Part shown: piece after piece, positions 32,480 to 41,860 of the stretch | How positions within the stretch are numbered: position 1 is the first letter of the stretch | Layout of the letters: each line of letters starts with the position of its first letter | Source of the DNA: Serratia nematodiphila DZ0503SBS1 | GTDB lineage: Bacteria; Pseudomonadota; Gammaproteobacteria; Enterobacterales; Enterobacteriaceae | NCBI RefSeq assembly: GCF_000738675.1 | Contig: NZ_JPUX01000001.1 | Coordinates: 620,001-684,000 of the forward strand | Direction: 5' to 3' | DNA length: 64,000 bases | Made by a program: the position numbers and the translations under genes | The notes under the pieces: model-generated | The model's input: the letters and a program-made list of their open reading frames with translations, nothing else | Told to the model about the DNA's origin: nothing | Databases searched by the model: none

Positions 32480-32827
32480 ATGCGAATAATTGTCTACGGC
32501 AGTTTACGGCGCAAACAGGGAAACAGCCATTGGATGACCAACGCCCAATGGCTCGGCGAGCACGAGCTCGAAGGCTATCAGATTTATAATCTGGGCCATT
32601 ACCCGGCGGCGATCCCTGGAGAGGGCACGATACATTGCGAAGTGTATCGTATTAACTCATCGATTCTGGCAGAGCTGGACGAACTGAAAAGCAACACCAA
32701 GGACTATAAGCGCGAGCTGATTCAGACGCCTTATGGGAGTGCGTGGATCTACCTGTATAAACACAGCGTGGATGGTTACCCGCGAATTACCAGCGGTGAC
32801 TGGCTGAAACGCCTCGAAGATCAGTAA
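32480..32827 (+). CDS. ytfP: Gamma-glutamylcyclotransferase-like protein YtfP
   Basis: 115 residues. GGCT-like fold: VYGSLRRKQGNSHWM at the start matches the substrate loop, and LAELDELKS supplies the conserved acidic residues. Function in bacteria unknown. Two bases after tamB, so it is the third gene of tamA-tamB-ytfP as in E. coli. Confidence 0.92.
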   Translation: MRIIVYGSLRRKQGNSHWMTNAQWLGEHELEGYQIYNLGHYPAAIPGEGTIHCEVYRINSSILAELDELKSNTKDYKRELIQTPYGSAWIYLYKHSVDGYPRITSGDWLKRLEDQ

Positions 32828-32829
32828 TA

Positions 32830-32860
32830 AAAAAACACCGCTCAATGAGCGGTGTTTTTT
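32830..32860. terminator. Bidirectional terminator between ytfP and ppa
   Basis: Perfect 14-base stem AAAAAACACCGCTC/GAGCGGTGTTTTTT with an AAT loop. The A-run and T-run make it symmetrical for both convergent genes. Confidence 0.95.
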
Positions 32861-32879
32861 CATCGGACGGCGGCGAAAA

Positions 32880-33410
32880 TTACTTCTTGGCAGCGCGTTC
32901 GAAGGAAGCGATGATTTCCGCTTTCGCTGCGGCAGCGTCTGCCCAGCCTTCCACTTTCACCCATTTGCCTTTTTCCAGATCTTTGTAGTGCTCGAAGAAG
33001 TGAGCGATCTGGGCTTTCAGCAGTTCCGGCAGGTCGTTCACGTCTTTCACGTGATCATACTCTTTGGTCAGCTTGCTGTGCGGTACCGCAACCAGCTTGG
33101 CGTCTTCACCGGCTTCGTCGGTCATCTTCAGCACGCCAACCGGACGGCAGCGGATCACGGAGCCCGGCTGCAGCGGATATGGGGTTGGGACCAGCACGTC
33201 AACCGGATCACCATCCAGAGACAGAGTGTGGTTGATGTAGCCGTAGTTGCACGGGTAGAACATCGCGGTGGACATGAAACGGTCAACGAACAGCGCGCCG
33301 GTTTCTTTGTCGATTTCGTATTTGATTGGATCGGCGTTGGCCGGGATTTCGATTACTACGTAGATGTCTTCCGGCAGGTCTTTGCCAGCTGGGACCAGAT
33401 TCAAGCTCAT
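32880..33410 (-). CDS. ppa: Inorganic pyrophosphatase
   Basis: 176 residues, soluble family I. The metal-binding aspartates in DGDPVDVLV lie at 66, 68 and 71 counting Met; CNYGYI and [11 protein letters not shown] are also conserved. Pulls biosynthetic reactions forward by hydrolysing pyrophosphate. AAAGGAAACCGAC upstream supports the start. Confidence 0.98.
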   Translation of the reverse strand: MSLNLVPAGKDLPEDIYVVIEIPANADPIKYEIDKETGALFVDRFMSTAMFYPCNYGYINHTLSLDGDPVDVLVPTPYPLQPGSVIRCRPVGVLKMTDEAGEDAKLVAVPHSKLTKEYDHVKDVNDLPELLKAQIAHFFEHYKDLEKGKWVKVEGWADAAAAKAEIIASFERAAKK

Positions 33411-33550
33411 GTCGGTTTCCTTTAATCATCAAACCAGAAATGGAGTGGCGGCTATTATAGCGGACTCTTTTGCGATTTCCTGCCCTTTTCATCGTCGAAA
33501 ACCCAGTGTCTCTGCGCGCGGAGAATTTCCAGATTAATCCCGCCGCGGCA

Positions 33551-33577
33551 TGAAGTTTTGCCTCCGCCTGCCGATAA
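33551..33577 (+). promoter_or_regulatory. Sigma-28 (FliA) flagellar class III promoter
   Basis: TGAAGTTT, exactly 11 bases, GCCGATAA. The -10 equals the consensus and the -35 differs by one base (TAAAGTTT). It lies 93 bases upstream of the chemoreceptor gene, in the right orientation. Confidence 0.88.
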
Positions 33578-33670
33578 CTTCAACAAACAATAATGAGCCA
33601 GCAAAGCTGGCTCCGCGTTTTGCCACCCCTACTACGTCTGATCTCACTATTCTGAAGCCGGGAAGAACTC

Positions 33671-35224
33671 ATGCTAAAAAAGATTACGGTGAAGGCTGGG
33701 CTGATCGCCCTGCTGAGCCTGATGACCATGCTGCTGATCATGGTCAGCGTTATTGGCGTCAACGCGATTAACGAAGGATCGCGCTCGATCCATACCTTAA
33801 ACCAGATCCTCGGCGAAGAGCTGGGCTCGCTGGCCAACAGCTCCAACCTGACGCTGCGCGCCCGAACCGCCGCCTCGCTGGCGGTGCGCCAACGGGAGAT
33901 CGGTCAGACTGATGTCTCCGACGCCACCGTGGGCCGCATCTACGGCTACCTCGAGCAGTCGAACAAGGAAATGGCGCGCTTTGTCGGCGTCGGCACCGTG
34001 ACCGAGCGCGGCCGCGAACTCTCCAATCGTCTGCAAAACAGCTATCGCGCCTACCTCGAGCAGGGCGTGAAGCCGATGGCCGCCGCCATCAAGGCCGGTA
34101 AAATCGATGAGTATTACCATATTCAGGAGACCCGCATCTCTGCGTTGAGCATCGCGTTTGAAAAGGATCTCAGCGATTTCCGCAGCTTCGCCATGAAGCT
34201 CGGCGAAAAGCAGGTGTATGACGCGGAAAACAACGCCAGCACCAAGATCTCGCTGATCGTGGTGGCGGGCCTGCTCAGCGTGCTGCTGGCGGTGCTGGCC
34301 TGGTTCGCGCTGCGCGTGATCATTTTGCGCCCGTTGGATGAGTCCATCGCGCAGTTGGAACACATCGCCGGCGGCGATCTGACCCATGAGATCCGCGGCG
34401 AGGGCGATACCGAGATGGGCCGCCTGGTGCGGGCGATGCAGCGCATGCAGCAAGCGCTGGCCAATTCGGTCAGCAAAGTGCGTGACGCCAGCAGCCAGAT
34501 CGACACCGGTTCACGCGAACTGGCGGCCGGTAACCTGCATCTGGCGCAGCGCACCGAAGAATCGGCCGCTTCGCTGGAAGAGACTGCCGCCAGCATGGAA
34601 CAGCTGACCTCGACGGTGAAAATGAATGCCGAGAACTGCGAGCAGGCCAATCAGCTGGCGCTGAGCGTGTCCGATATCGCCAACCAGGGCAGCGACGTGG
34701 TCAGTCAGGTCATGAGCAAGATGCAGGCGATCACCGACAGCTCGCGCCGTATCGCCGACATCATCAGCGTGATGGACGGCATCGCCTTCCAGACCAATAT
34801 CCTGGCGTTGAACGCAGCGGTGGAAGCGGCGCGCGCCGGCGAACAGGGCCGCGGTTTCGCGGTGGTGGCCGGCGAAGTGCGCAATCTGGCGCAGCGTAGC
34901 GCCCAGTCGGCGAAAGAGATCAAAGGGTTGATCGAAGCGTCGCAGAACCGGGTGCAGGAAGGCGAGCAGATGGTGGAGTCGGCGGCGCAGACCATGAGCG
35001 GTATCACCGGTGAAGTGGGCCGGGTGACGGCGTTGATGCGTGAGATCTCGGCGGCGACGCGCGAACAAAGCAGCGGTATCGAACAGGTGAATCTGGCGGT
35101 GGCGCAGATGGATCAGGTGGCGCAGCAGAATGCGGCGCTGGTGGAAGAGTCGGCGGCGGCGACGCGCTCGCTGGAAGATCAGGCTCAGCTGCTGGCGCAG
35201 AGCATGGCGGCGTTCAAGCTGTAA
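33671..35224 (+). CDS. Methyl-accepting chemotaxis protein
   Basis: 517 residues of Tar/Tsr architecture: membrane helix 1 (about 9-31), a periplasmic four-helix ligand domain (about 32-190), membrane helix 2 (about 193-216), HAMP, and a cytoplasmic signalling bundle whose tip [47 protein letters not shown] is canonical (conserved residues only). Ends in [11 protein letters not shown], so the NWETF-type pentapeptide that recruits CheR/CheB in Tar and Tsr is missing. The ligand is not evident. It stands where E. coli has ytfQRT-yjfF between ppa and fbp, and is driven by a sigma-28 promoter. Confidence 0.95.
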   Translation: MLKKITVKAGLIALLSLMTMLLIMVSVIGVNAINEGSRSIHTLNQILGEELGSLANSSNLTLRARTAASLAVRQREIGQTDVSDATVGRIYGYLEQSNKEMARFVGVGTVTERGRELSNRLQNSYRAYLEQGVKPMAAAIKAGKIDEYYHIQETRISALSIAFEKDLSDFRSFAMKLGEKQVYDAENNASTKISLIVVAGLLSVLLAVLAWFALRVIILRPLDESIAQLEHIAGGDLTHEIRGEGDTEMGRLVRAMQRMQQALANSVSKVRDASSQIDTGSRELAAGNLHLAQRTEESAASLEETAASMEQLTSTVKMNAENCEQANQLALSVSDIANQGSDVVSQVMSKMQAITDSSRRIADIISVMDGIAFQTNILALNAAVEAARAGEQGRGFAVVAGEVRNLAQRSAQSAKEIKGLIEASQNRVQEGEQMVESAAQTMSGITGEVGRVTALMREISAATREQSSGIEQVNLAVAQMDQVAQQNAALVEESAAATRSLEDQAQLLAQSMAAFKL

Positions 35225-35230
35225 GGCGAT

Positions 35231-35257
35231 AAGGGTTCGGCGCGGCGCCGAACCCTT
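35231..35257. terminator. Hairpin between the chemoreceptor gene and fbp
   Basis: Perfect 13-base inverted repeat AAGGGTTCGGCGC/GCGCCGAACCCTT with a one-base centre (effective loop CGCGGCG). T-runs are weak on both sides. It separates two convergent genes. Confidence 0.75.
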
Positions 35258-35269
35258 GCCAGTAACGCG

Positions 35270-36274
35270 TTACTCGTCCGGGTTTTCGGCGATGAAGCGT
35301 TCTGCGTCTTCTACCATCGACTTGGTGCCGACGAAGAATGGCGCGCGCTGGTGCAGTTTCACCGGCGTGATGTCCAGAATGCGATTTTTGCCATCGCTGG
35401 CCTTGCCGCCGGCCTGTTCGGCCAGGAACGCCATCGGGTTGCATTCGTACAGCAGGCGCAGCTTGCCTTGCGGGTGGCTGGCGGTGCTTGGGTAGATGTA
35501 GATGCCGCCTTTCAGCAGGTTACGGTGGAAGTCCGCCACCAGAGAACCGATGTAGCGCGAGGTATAAGGGCGCTGCGTCGCTTCGTCCTGCTCCTGGCAG
35601 TACTTGATGTATTTCTTCACGCCGAGAGGGAACTTGATGTAGTTGCCTTCGTTGATGGAATACATGTTGCCGCTCGCCGGGAAGCGCACTTTCTCGTGAG
35701 AGAGGCAGAACACGCCCAGAGACGGATCGTACGTGAAGGCGTGGACGCCGTAACCGGTGGTGTACACCAGCATGGTGGACGAGCCGTAAACCACGTAACC
35801 CGCGGCGACTTGGGCGCTGCCCGGCTGCAGGAAGTCTTCTTCGGTCACCGGCGTGCCGACCGGCGTGATGCGACGATAGATAGAGAAAATCGTACCGACC
35901 GAGACGTTGACATCGATGTTGGACGAACCGTCCAACGGATCCATCAATACGACATACTTGGCATTTTCAGCTCGCTCGCCGTCGAATATCACGATTTCAT
36001 CTTCTTCTTCGGAAGCGATACCCGCAACTTCACCACGCGCTTTCAACGCCGCTTTCAGTTTTTCGTTCGCGTACAGGTCCAGTTTCATCTGAACTTCGCC
36101 CTGTACGTTGGACACCCCGCTGGTTCCCAGAATATCAACCAGGCCGGCCTTGTTGATGTCGCGGTGGATGATTTTGGCGCCCAGTTTAATTGCAGAAAGT
36201 AACGCGGTCAGCTCGCCGGTGGCGTGAGAGAAGTCGTGCTGTTTCTCGACGATAAATTCGCCTAACGTTTTCAT
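35270..36274 (-). CDS. fbp: Fructose-1,6-bisphosphatase class I
   Basis: 334 residues. Signature [22 protein letters not shown] and the N-terminal AMP/regulatory region ([30 protein letters not shown]) are intact. Key gluconeogenic phosphatase, inhibited by AMP. The ATG at 36274 aligns with the family start; a longer in-frame reading overlaps the mpl promoter region. Divergent from mpl. Confidence 0.97.
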   Translation of the reverse strand: MKTLGEFIVEKQHDFSHATGELTALLSAIKLGAKIIHRDINKAGLVDILGTSGVSNVQGEVQMKLDLYANEKLKAALKARGEVAGIASEEEDEIVIFDGERAENAKYVVLMDPLDGSSNIDVNVSVGTIFSIYRRITPVGTPVTEEDFLQPGSAQVAAGYVVYGSSTMLVYTTGYGVHAFTYDPSLGVFCLSHEKVRFPASGNMYSINEGNYIKFPLGVKKYIKYCQEQDEATQRPYTSRYIGSLVADFHRNLLKGGIYIYPSTASHPQGKLRLLYECNPMAFLAEQAGGKASDGKNRILDITPVKLHQRAPFFVGTKSMVEDAERFIAENPDE

Positions 36275-36443
36275 GACACAATCCCTGAATCTACGGATGG
36301 ATAGCGGCCTGTTAACAAACCGCCAACGTTTTCGCGTGCAGTGTAGCCCAAAGATGCGCGCCATTCATAGGCAAATCCATTTCTTCTGGACGATTCTGAG
36401 CGTTAGAATATGCCGACATTCGATGCACTCACATGAGAAACCT

Positions 36444-37823
36444 ATGCGCATTCACATTCTTGGGATCTGTGGCACCTTTATGGGCGGGCTGGCGATGCTG
36501 GCGCGCTCACTGGGGCATGACGTCACCGGTTCGGACGCCAACGTCTATCCGCCGATGAGCACGCTGCTGGAGAACCAGGGGATCGATCTGATTCAGGGTT
36601 ATGATCCCGCCCAGCTGGATCCGGCGCCGGATCTGGTGATCATCGGCAACGCCATGACGCGCGGCAACCCGTGCGTGGAGGCGGTGCTGGAGCGTGGTAT
36701 CCCTTACGTTTCCGGCCCGCAGTGGCTGCACGACGCCGTGTTGCGCGATCGCTGGGTACTGGCGGTCGCCGGCACCCACGGTAAAACCACCACCGCCGGC
36801 ATGGCGACCTGGATCCTCGAGGCCTGCGGCTACCAGCCCGGCTTCGTCATCGGCGGCGTGCCGGGCAACTTCGACGTATCGGCCCGCCTCGGCGGCAGCC
36901 CGTTCTTCGTGATCGAGGCCGACGAGTATGACTGCGCGTTCTTCGACAAACGCTCCAAGTTCGTGCACTACAGCCCGCGCACGCTGATCATGAACAACCT
37001 GGAGTTCGACCACGCCGATATTTTCGACGATCTGAAAGCCATCCAGAAACAGTTCCACCACCTGGTGCGTCTGGTGCCGGGCAAAGGCAAAATCATCCTG
37101 CCGGACAACGACAGCCACCTGAAGCAGGTGATGGCGATGGGCTGCTGGAGCGAACAGGAGCTGGTGGGCGAAGAGGGCGCCTGGCGCGCGCAGAAGCTGA
37201 CGCCGGACGCCAGCCATTACGCGGTGTTCCTCGACGGTGAGCAGGTCGGCGAAGTGAAGTGGGCGCTGGTGGGCGAGCACAACATGCATAACGGCCTGAT
37301 GGCTATCGCCGCGACTCGCCACGTCGGCGTGCAGCCGGCGGACGCCTGCCGCGCGTTGGGCGATTTCATCAACGCCCGCCGCCGTCTGGAGCTGCGTGGC
37401 GAAGCCAACGGCGTCACGGTTTACGACGATTTCGCGCACCACCCGACGGCGATCCTGGCCACTCTGGCCGCGCTGCGCGGTAAGGTCGGCGGTACGGCGC
37501 GCATTCTGGCGGTGCTGGAACCGCGATCCAACACCATGAAAATGGGCATCAGCAAAAACGATCTGGCGCCTTCGCTCGGCCGTGCCGACGAAGTGTTCCT
37601 GTTCCAGCCGCACCACATTCCGTGGCAGGTCGCGGAAGTGGCGGATGCCTGCGTGCAGCCGGCGCATTGGAGCGCGGATCTCGACACGCTGGTGGACATG
37701 GTGGTGAAAACCGCACAGCCGGGCGACCACATTCTGGTGATGAGCAACGGCGGTTTCGGCGGTATTCACGATCGCTTGCTGGACGCGCTGGCGAAAAAGC
37801 AGGAACCGAAGGTGACCTACTGA
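36444..37823 (+). CDS. mpl: Murein peptide ligase Mpl
   Basis: 459 residues (E. coli 457). Mur ligase: Rossmann N-terminal domain (MRIHILGICGTFMGGLAMLARSLGHDVTGSD region), ATP loop AGTHGKTTTAGM, central DNNLEFDHADIF-type segment (here MNNLEFDHADIF) and YDDFAHHPTAI in the C-terminal domain. Joins recycled L-Ala-D-Glu-meso-DAP tripeptide to UDP-MurNAc. The ATG at 36444 is chosen because the glycine-rich N-terminus starts there. Confidence 0.96.
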   Translation: MRIHILGICGTFMGGLAMLARSLGHDVTGSDANVYPPMSTLLENQGIDLIQGYDPAQLDPAPDLVIIGNAMTRGNPCVEAVLERGIPYVSGPQWLHDAVLRDRWVLAVAGTHGKTTTAGMATWILEACGYQPGFVIGGVPGNFDVSARLGGSPFFVIEADEYDCAFFDKRSKFVHYSPRTLIMNNLEFDHADIFDDLKAIQKQFHHLVRLVPGKGKIILPDNDSHLKQVMAMGCWSEQELVGEEGAWRAQKLTPDASHYAVFLDGEQVGEVKWALVGEHNMHNGLMAIAATRHVGVQPADACRALGDFINARRRLELRGEANGVTVYDDFAHHPTAILATLAALRGKVGGTARILAVLEPRSNTMKMGISKNDLAPSLGRADEVFLFQPHHIPWQVAEVADACVQPAHWSADLDTLVDMVVKTAQPGDHILVMSNGGFGGIHDRLLDALAKKQEPKVTY

Positions 37824-37850
37824 TCGCTTAGCCGCATAAGCCAACCTAAG

Positions 37851-37872
37851 GGCCGCATTCGCGGCCTTTTTT
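37851..37872 (+). terminator. Intrinsic terminator after mpl
   Basis: Stem GGCCGC/GCGGCC with an ATTC loop followed by six T. Confidence 0.9.
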
Positions 37873-37880
37873 ACGCCCAT

Positions 37881-37904
37881 AAAAAAGCCCTCGCGAGCGA
37901 GGGC
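37881..37904 (-). terminator. Intrinsic terminator for the minus-strand yhcN-like transcript
   Basis: Perfect stem GCCCTCGC/GCGAGGGC with a two-base loop; on the minus strand it is followed by TTTTTT. It sits back to back with the mpl terminator. Confidence 0.85.
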
Positions 37905-38020
37905 AACGGGGTTCGTCGGATAGGACGACGAGAGGGTCTCTGGGAAATCGGCGTTTGCGTCAGAACTCGGCAGTGGCAGTGACGAGGGTAATCAGCTCTG
38001 CAAAGCCGTTCCCAGAGTTG

Positions 38021-38284
38021 TTATTTGTAAATCTCGGCGGTGGCGTGGTAGTTGCCTTCGTTACGGGCTTCGATCACGCGGTAGGCGGTCGCGCCTTTCG
38101 CGTCGGCTTTCTCCGACAACGCCTGGCGAATGTCGGTCGGCGCGCCGTCGATGCCGCTGACGGTAATGGTGCCGATAGATTGCAGATTGGCGGTCTGATC
38201 GTTAGTCACCAACTGGGCGGCAGACGCGCCGAAGGAGATGACGGACAGCAAACCGAGTGCAGCAACAGTAGTTTTCATGTTCAT
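38021..38284 (-). CDS. DUF1471 (YhcN-like) periplasmic protein, copy 1
   Basis: 87 residues: signal peptide MNMKTTVAALGLLSVISFGASA and a DUF1471 domain with APTDIRQALSEKADAKGATA and a GNYHATAEIYK end. It is a tandem paralogue of the gene at 38405-38668; the last ~40 residues differ only at a few positions. E. coli YhcN, beside argR, responds to acid and peroxide stress. Start taken at 38284 with AAGGA 8 bases upstream; a second ATG two codons later is possible. Confidence 0.9.
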   Translation of the reverse strand: MNMKTTVAALGLLSVISFGASAAQLVTNDQTANLQSIGTITVSGIDGAPTDIRQALSEKADAKGATAYRVIEARNEGNYHATAEIYK

Positions 38285-38298
38285 GATAGCGATCCTTG

Positions 38299-38355
38299 GT
38301 CATAACAGCCTGGAAGGGCTTGGCAGCGATTTTTATTCTTGAAGGCCGTTATGAC
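38299..38355 (-). promoter_or_regulatory. Inverted repeat in the 5' leader of yhcN-like copy 1
   Basis: GTCATAACAGCC (38299-38310) and GGCCGTTATGAC (38344-38355) form a 12-base stem with one mismatch, enclosing 33 bases. On the minus strand the stem ends one base before the AAGGATC ribosome-binding site. Confidence 0.5.
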
Positions 38356-38404
38356 AGCGTTTGATTCCAGAGATGTATTGCCCGTTGCCGGGTAATGCCG
38401 TTAC

Positions 38405-38668
38405 TTATTTGTAGATTTCAGCGGTCGCGTGGAAGTTGCCGTCGTTGCGCGCTTCGATCACGCGGTAAGCGGTCGCTCCTTTGGCGTCAGCTTTGTCGGA
38501 CAGTGCCTGGCGAATGTCGGAAGGCGCAGCGGCGACGCCGCTCACGGTGATCACACCGGCGGGCTGCAGTTTTGCGGCCTGGGTTGCATCAACAGATTGT
38601 GCTGCGAATGCGCCAAAGGAAAGCATGGACAGAACGCTCAGGGTTGCAACGGTAGCTTTAATTTTCAT
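38405..38668 (-). CDS. yhcN: DUF1471 (YhcN-like) periplasmic protein, copy 2
   Basis: 87 residues: signal peptide MKIKATVATLSVLSMLSFGAFA and a DUF1471 domain. This copy starts MKIK and is next to argR, so it is the better orthologue of E. coli yhcN. GAGG seven bases upstream supports 38668; an ATG three bases earlier is in frame. A short perfect hairpin CAGTTC-CAAC-GAACTG lies at 38695-38710 in its leader. The 120-base gap to copy 1 holds no obvious terminator, so the two may be co-transcribed. Confidence 0.9.
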   Translation of the reverse strand: MKIKATVATLSVLSMLSFGAFAAQSVDATQAAKLQPAGVITVSGVAAAPSDIRQALSDKADAKGATAYRVIEARNDGNFHATAEIYK

Positions 38669-39024
38669 CATCTCACCTCATCGTATTCTTTTATCAGTTC
38701 CAACGAACTGTGATTCAGTTCACGAAAATGAGTATACAGCTAGTAACGTGAAAAATTAATAGTTCGCTAACAGTTGCTAGTGAAACTTTAACCTCATGAT
38801 TCTTATTTTTTATAACCGTAAGGAATAAAAAACGCTCATAAAACGATCTTTTGATGTTAAATTTATGTAATTTCAATAAGGTAAGTGATTTTGACCAAAA
38901 GTGCGGAAGATCACAGTGGGTACTGCTGGTTACATGGAGATGTCATGGAAATGTGTTGTTGCGGGATAAAAAAGCAGTGTTAAACGCGGTTGAAGGCTGG
39001 GAAGGTAACGCGAGGGTTAAAGAA
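38669..39024. other. AT-rich intergenic region between yhcN-like gene and argR
   Basis: About 360 bases, strikingly AT-rich from 38700 to 38900, with no plausible gene; frames reading into argR antisense lack a ribosome-binding site. It should contain the minus-strand yhcN promoter. CTAGTAAC at 38739-38746 and GTTGCTAG at 38772-38779 form an imperfect inverted repeat that could be an operator. Confidence 0.45.
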
Positions 39025-39065
39025 GCGCTAACAAAATGCGGTTTACAGCCGCACTTTGTTAGCGC
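39025..39065 (-). terminator. Hairpin terminator after argR
   Basis: 17-base stem GCGCTAACAAAATGCGG/CCGCACTTTGTTAGCGC with a single mismatch and a seven-base loop, six bases past the argR stop. On the minus strand a short TTCTTT tail follows. Confidence 0.8.
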
Positions 39066-39071
39066 CAGGTT

Positions 39072-40945
<1,874 letters not shown>

Positions 40946-40972
40946 TCGACACCGATAGTCAGCCGATAAACG

Positions 40973-41002
40973 CCGCCGGACGCTGTTCCGGCGGTTTTTT
41001 TT
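40973..41002 (+). terminator. Intrinsic terminator after mdh
   Basis: Perfect stem CCGCCGGA/TCCGGCGG with a CGCTGT loop and eight T. Confidence 0.93.
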
Positions 41003-41011
41003 GCCCCGCGT

Positions 41012-41272
41012 TCACGATTTGATGCGTGCTTTGCGATCCAGCAGGCAATCGCTGTGCGGATCGTAATAGCGGCTTGGCCAGATCTCCGAAGGGTGGATGC
41101 CTATCGCTTCGGCGATCAGCCATTCCCCCTTTGGCCACGGGCGCGACAGCGCATTGGCCAGCGTCGATGAGCTTAATCCGGCCTTGCGCGACACTGCCGC
41201 CAGCGTGGTGCCCTGCTTGCGTAGCGCCGCGATGATATCTGCCGGATGCCAATCTGGGTTCCTTGAATTCAT
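41012..41272 (-). CDS. sfsB: Ner-like DNA-binding transcriptional regulator SfsB
   Basis: 86 residues. Helix-turn-helix of the phage Mu/D108 Ner family: DWHPADIIAALRKQGTTLAA then LSSSTLANALSRPWPKGEWLI, closely matching E. coli SfsB (Nlp). SfsB was found as a multicopy activator of maltose genes in cya/crp mutants; its native role is unclear. The ATG at 41272 (AAGGA 8 bases upstream) aligns with E. coli; an earlier in-frame ATG adds nine residues. Divergent from a Mu-repressor-like gene across a palindrome-rich region. Confidence 0.93.
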   Translation of the reverse strand: MNSRNPDWHPADIIAALRKQGTTLAAVSRKAGLSSSTLANALSRPWPKGEWLIAEAIGIHPSEIWPSRYYDPHSDCLLDRKARIKS

Positions 41273-41304
41273 GTTTACATTCCTTTTCTGATTAGCCAAA
41301 GTTG

Positions 41305-41324
41305 CGTTAGTGGTATAACTAACG
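41305..41324. promoter_or_regulatory. Palindrome 1 (candidate operator) between sfsB and the Mu-type gene
   Basis: CGTTAGT-GGTATA-ACTAACG, perfect 7-base arms, 32 bases upstream of the sfsB start. Size and symmetry suit a dimeric HTH regulator. Confidence 0.6.
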
Positions 41325-41333
41325 GGTCATGGT

Positions 41334-41361
41334 TAAGCGTTTGAACAACGTGAAACGCTTA
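41334..41361. promoter_or_regulatory. Palindrome 2 (candidate operator) between sfsB and the Mu-type gene
   Basis: TAAGCGTTT (41334-41342), ten bases, AAACGCTTA (41353-41361): perfect 9-base arms with a sequence different from palindrome 1, consistent with a second regulator's site. Confidence 0.6.
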
Positions 41362-41383
41362 TTCGGAAACAAGAATACCATTA

Positions 41384-41440
41384 AATTTCCTAAAAAATAC
41401 CCAAGTAATTTCCAAAAAAAGACATTGCCCACTATTGCCC
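41384..41440. repeat. Short direct repeats before the Mu-type gene
   Basis: AATTTCC plus an A-run occurs at 41384 and 41407 (23-base period). ATTGCCC occurs at 41424 and 41434 (10-base period), the latter just before the start codons. Possible repressor half-sites or leader elements. Confidence 0.4.
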
Positions 41441-41444
41441 AGAG

Positions 41445-41810
41445 ATGATGGCTATGAAAAACGAGTGGTTTGCCGCCAAGGAACTGACAGGCATCGCAGG
41501 ATTACCCTCCTCACCACAGGGAATCAATCTGATGGCCCGACGCGAAGGCTGGATCAGCCGCAGGCGTAAAGGCGTGCAGGGAAAAGCGTTGGAGTACCAT
41601 ATCGACAGCCTGCCTCCAGGCGTACGTAACCTGCTGACGCTGAAAGAAGACGGGGCGGTATATGACGTAGAACGCCAGGATCCGTTGGCGGTCTGGATCG
41701 AGTATTACTACCATTTGACGGAGAGCGAGCGCGAGAAAATGGTGGCTTTCCTGATGCGGGAAGGGATTGGCGGCCTGCTGGCGCGTATCGACGAAGATAG
41801 CAATACCTAG
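41445..41810 (+). CDS. Mu-type DNA-binding protein (Mu c-repressor/MuA N-terminal-like)
   Basis: 121 residues. Residues 8-66 form the winged helix shared by the Mu transposase N-terminus and Mu repressor c: WFAAKELTGIAGLPSSPQG, ARREGWISRRRKGVQGKALEY, SLPPGVRNLL. The tail (about 83-115) contains LTESEREKMVAFLMREGIGG and LLARI, resembling the Leu-rich segment before the GGLLAL of Mu c as I remember it. No DDE transposase core, so it is a regulator or remnant rather than a transposase. The start is uncertain: ATGs at 41445, 41448 and 41454, none with a strong ribosome-binding site. Divergent from sfsB; convergent with ispB. Confidence 0.85.
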   Translation: MMAMKNEWFAAKELTGIAGLPSSPQGINLMARREGWISRRRKGVQGKALEYHIDSLPPGVRNLLTLKEDGAVYDVERQDPLAVWIEYYYHLTESEREKMVAFLMREGIGGLLARIDEDSNT

Positions 41811-41811
41811 G

Positions 41812-41833
41812 CAGGCCCGCGTGGGCGGGCCTG
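41812..41833. terminator. Hairpin between the Mu-type gene and ispB
   Basis: Perfect 9-base stem CAGGCCCGC/GCGGGCCTG with a GTGG loop, directly after the stop codon. No T-run on either strand, so termination would be weak. Confidence 0.5.
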
Positions 41834-41860
41834 ATGAATGTATTAAGAAATTAAAATTTC

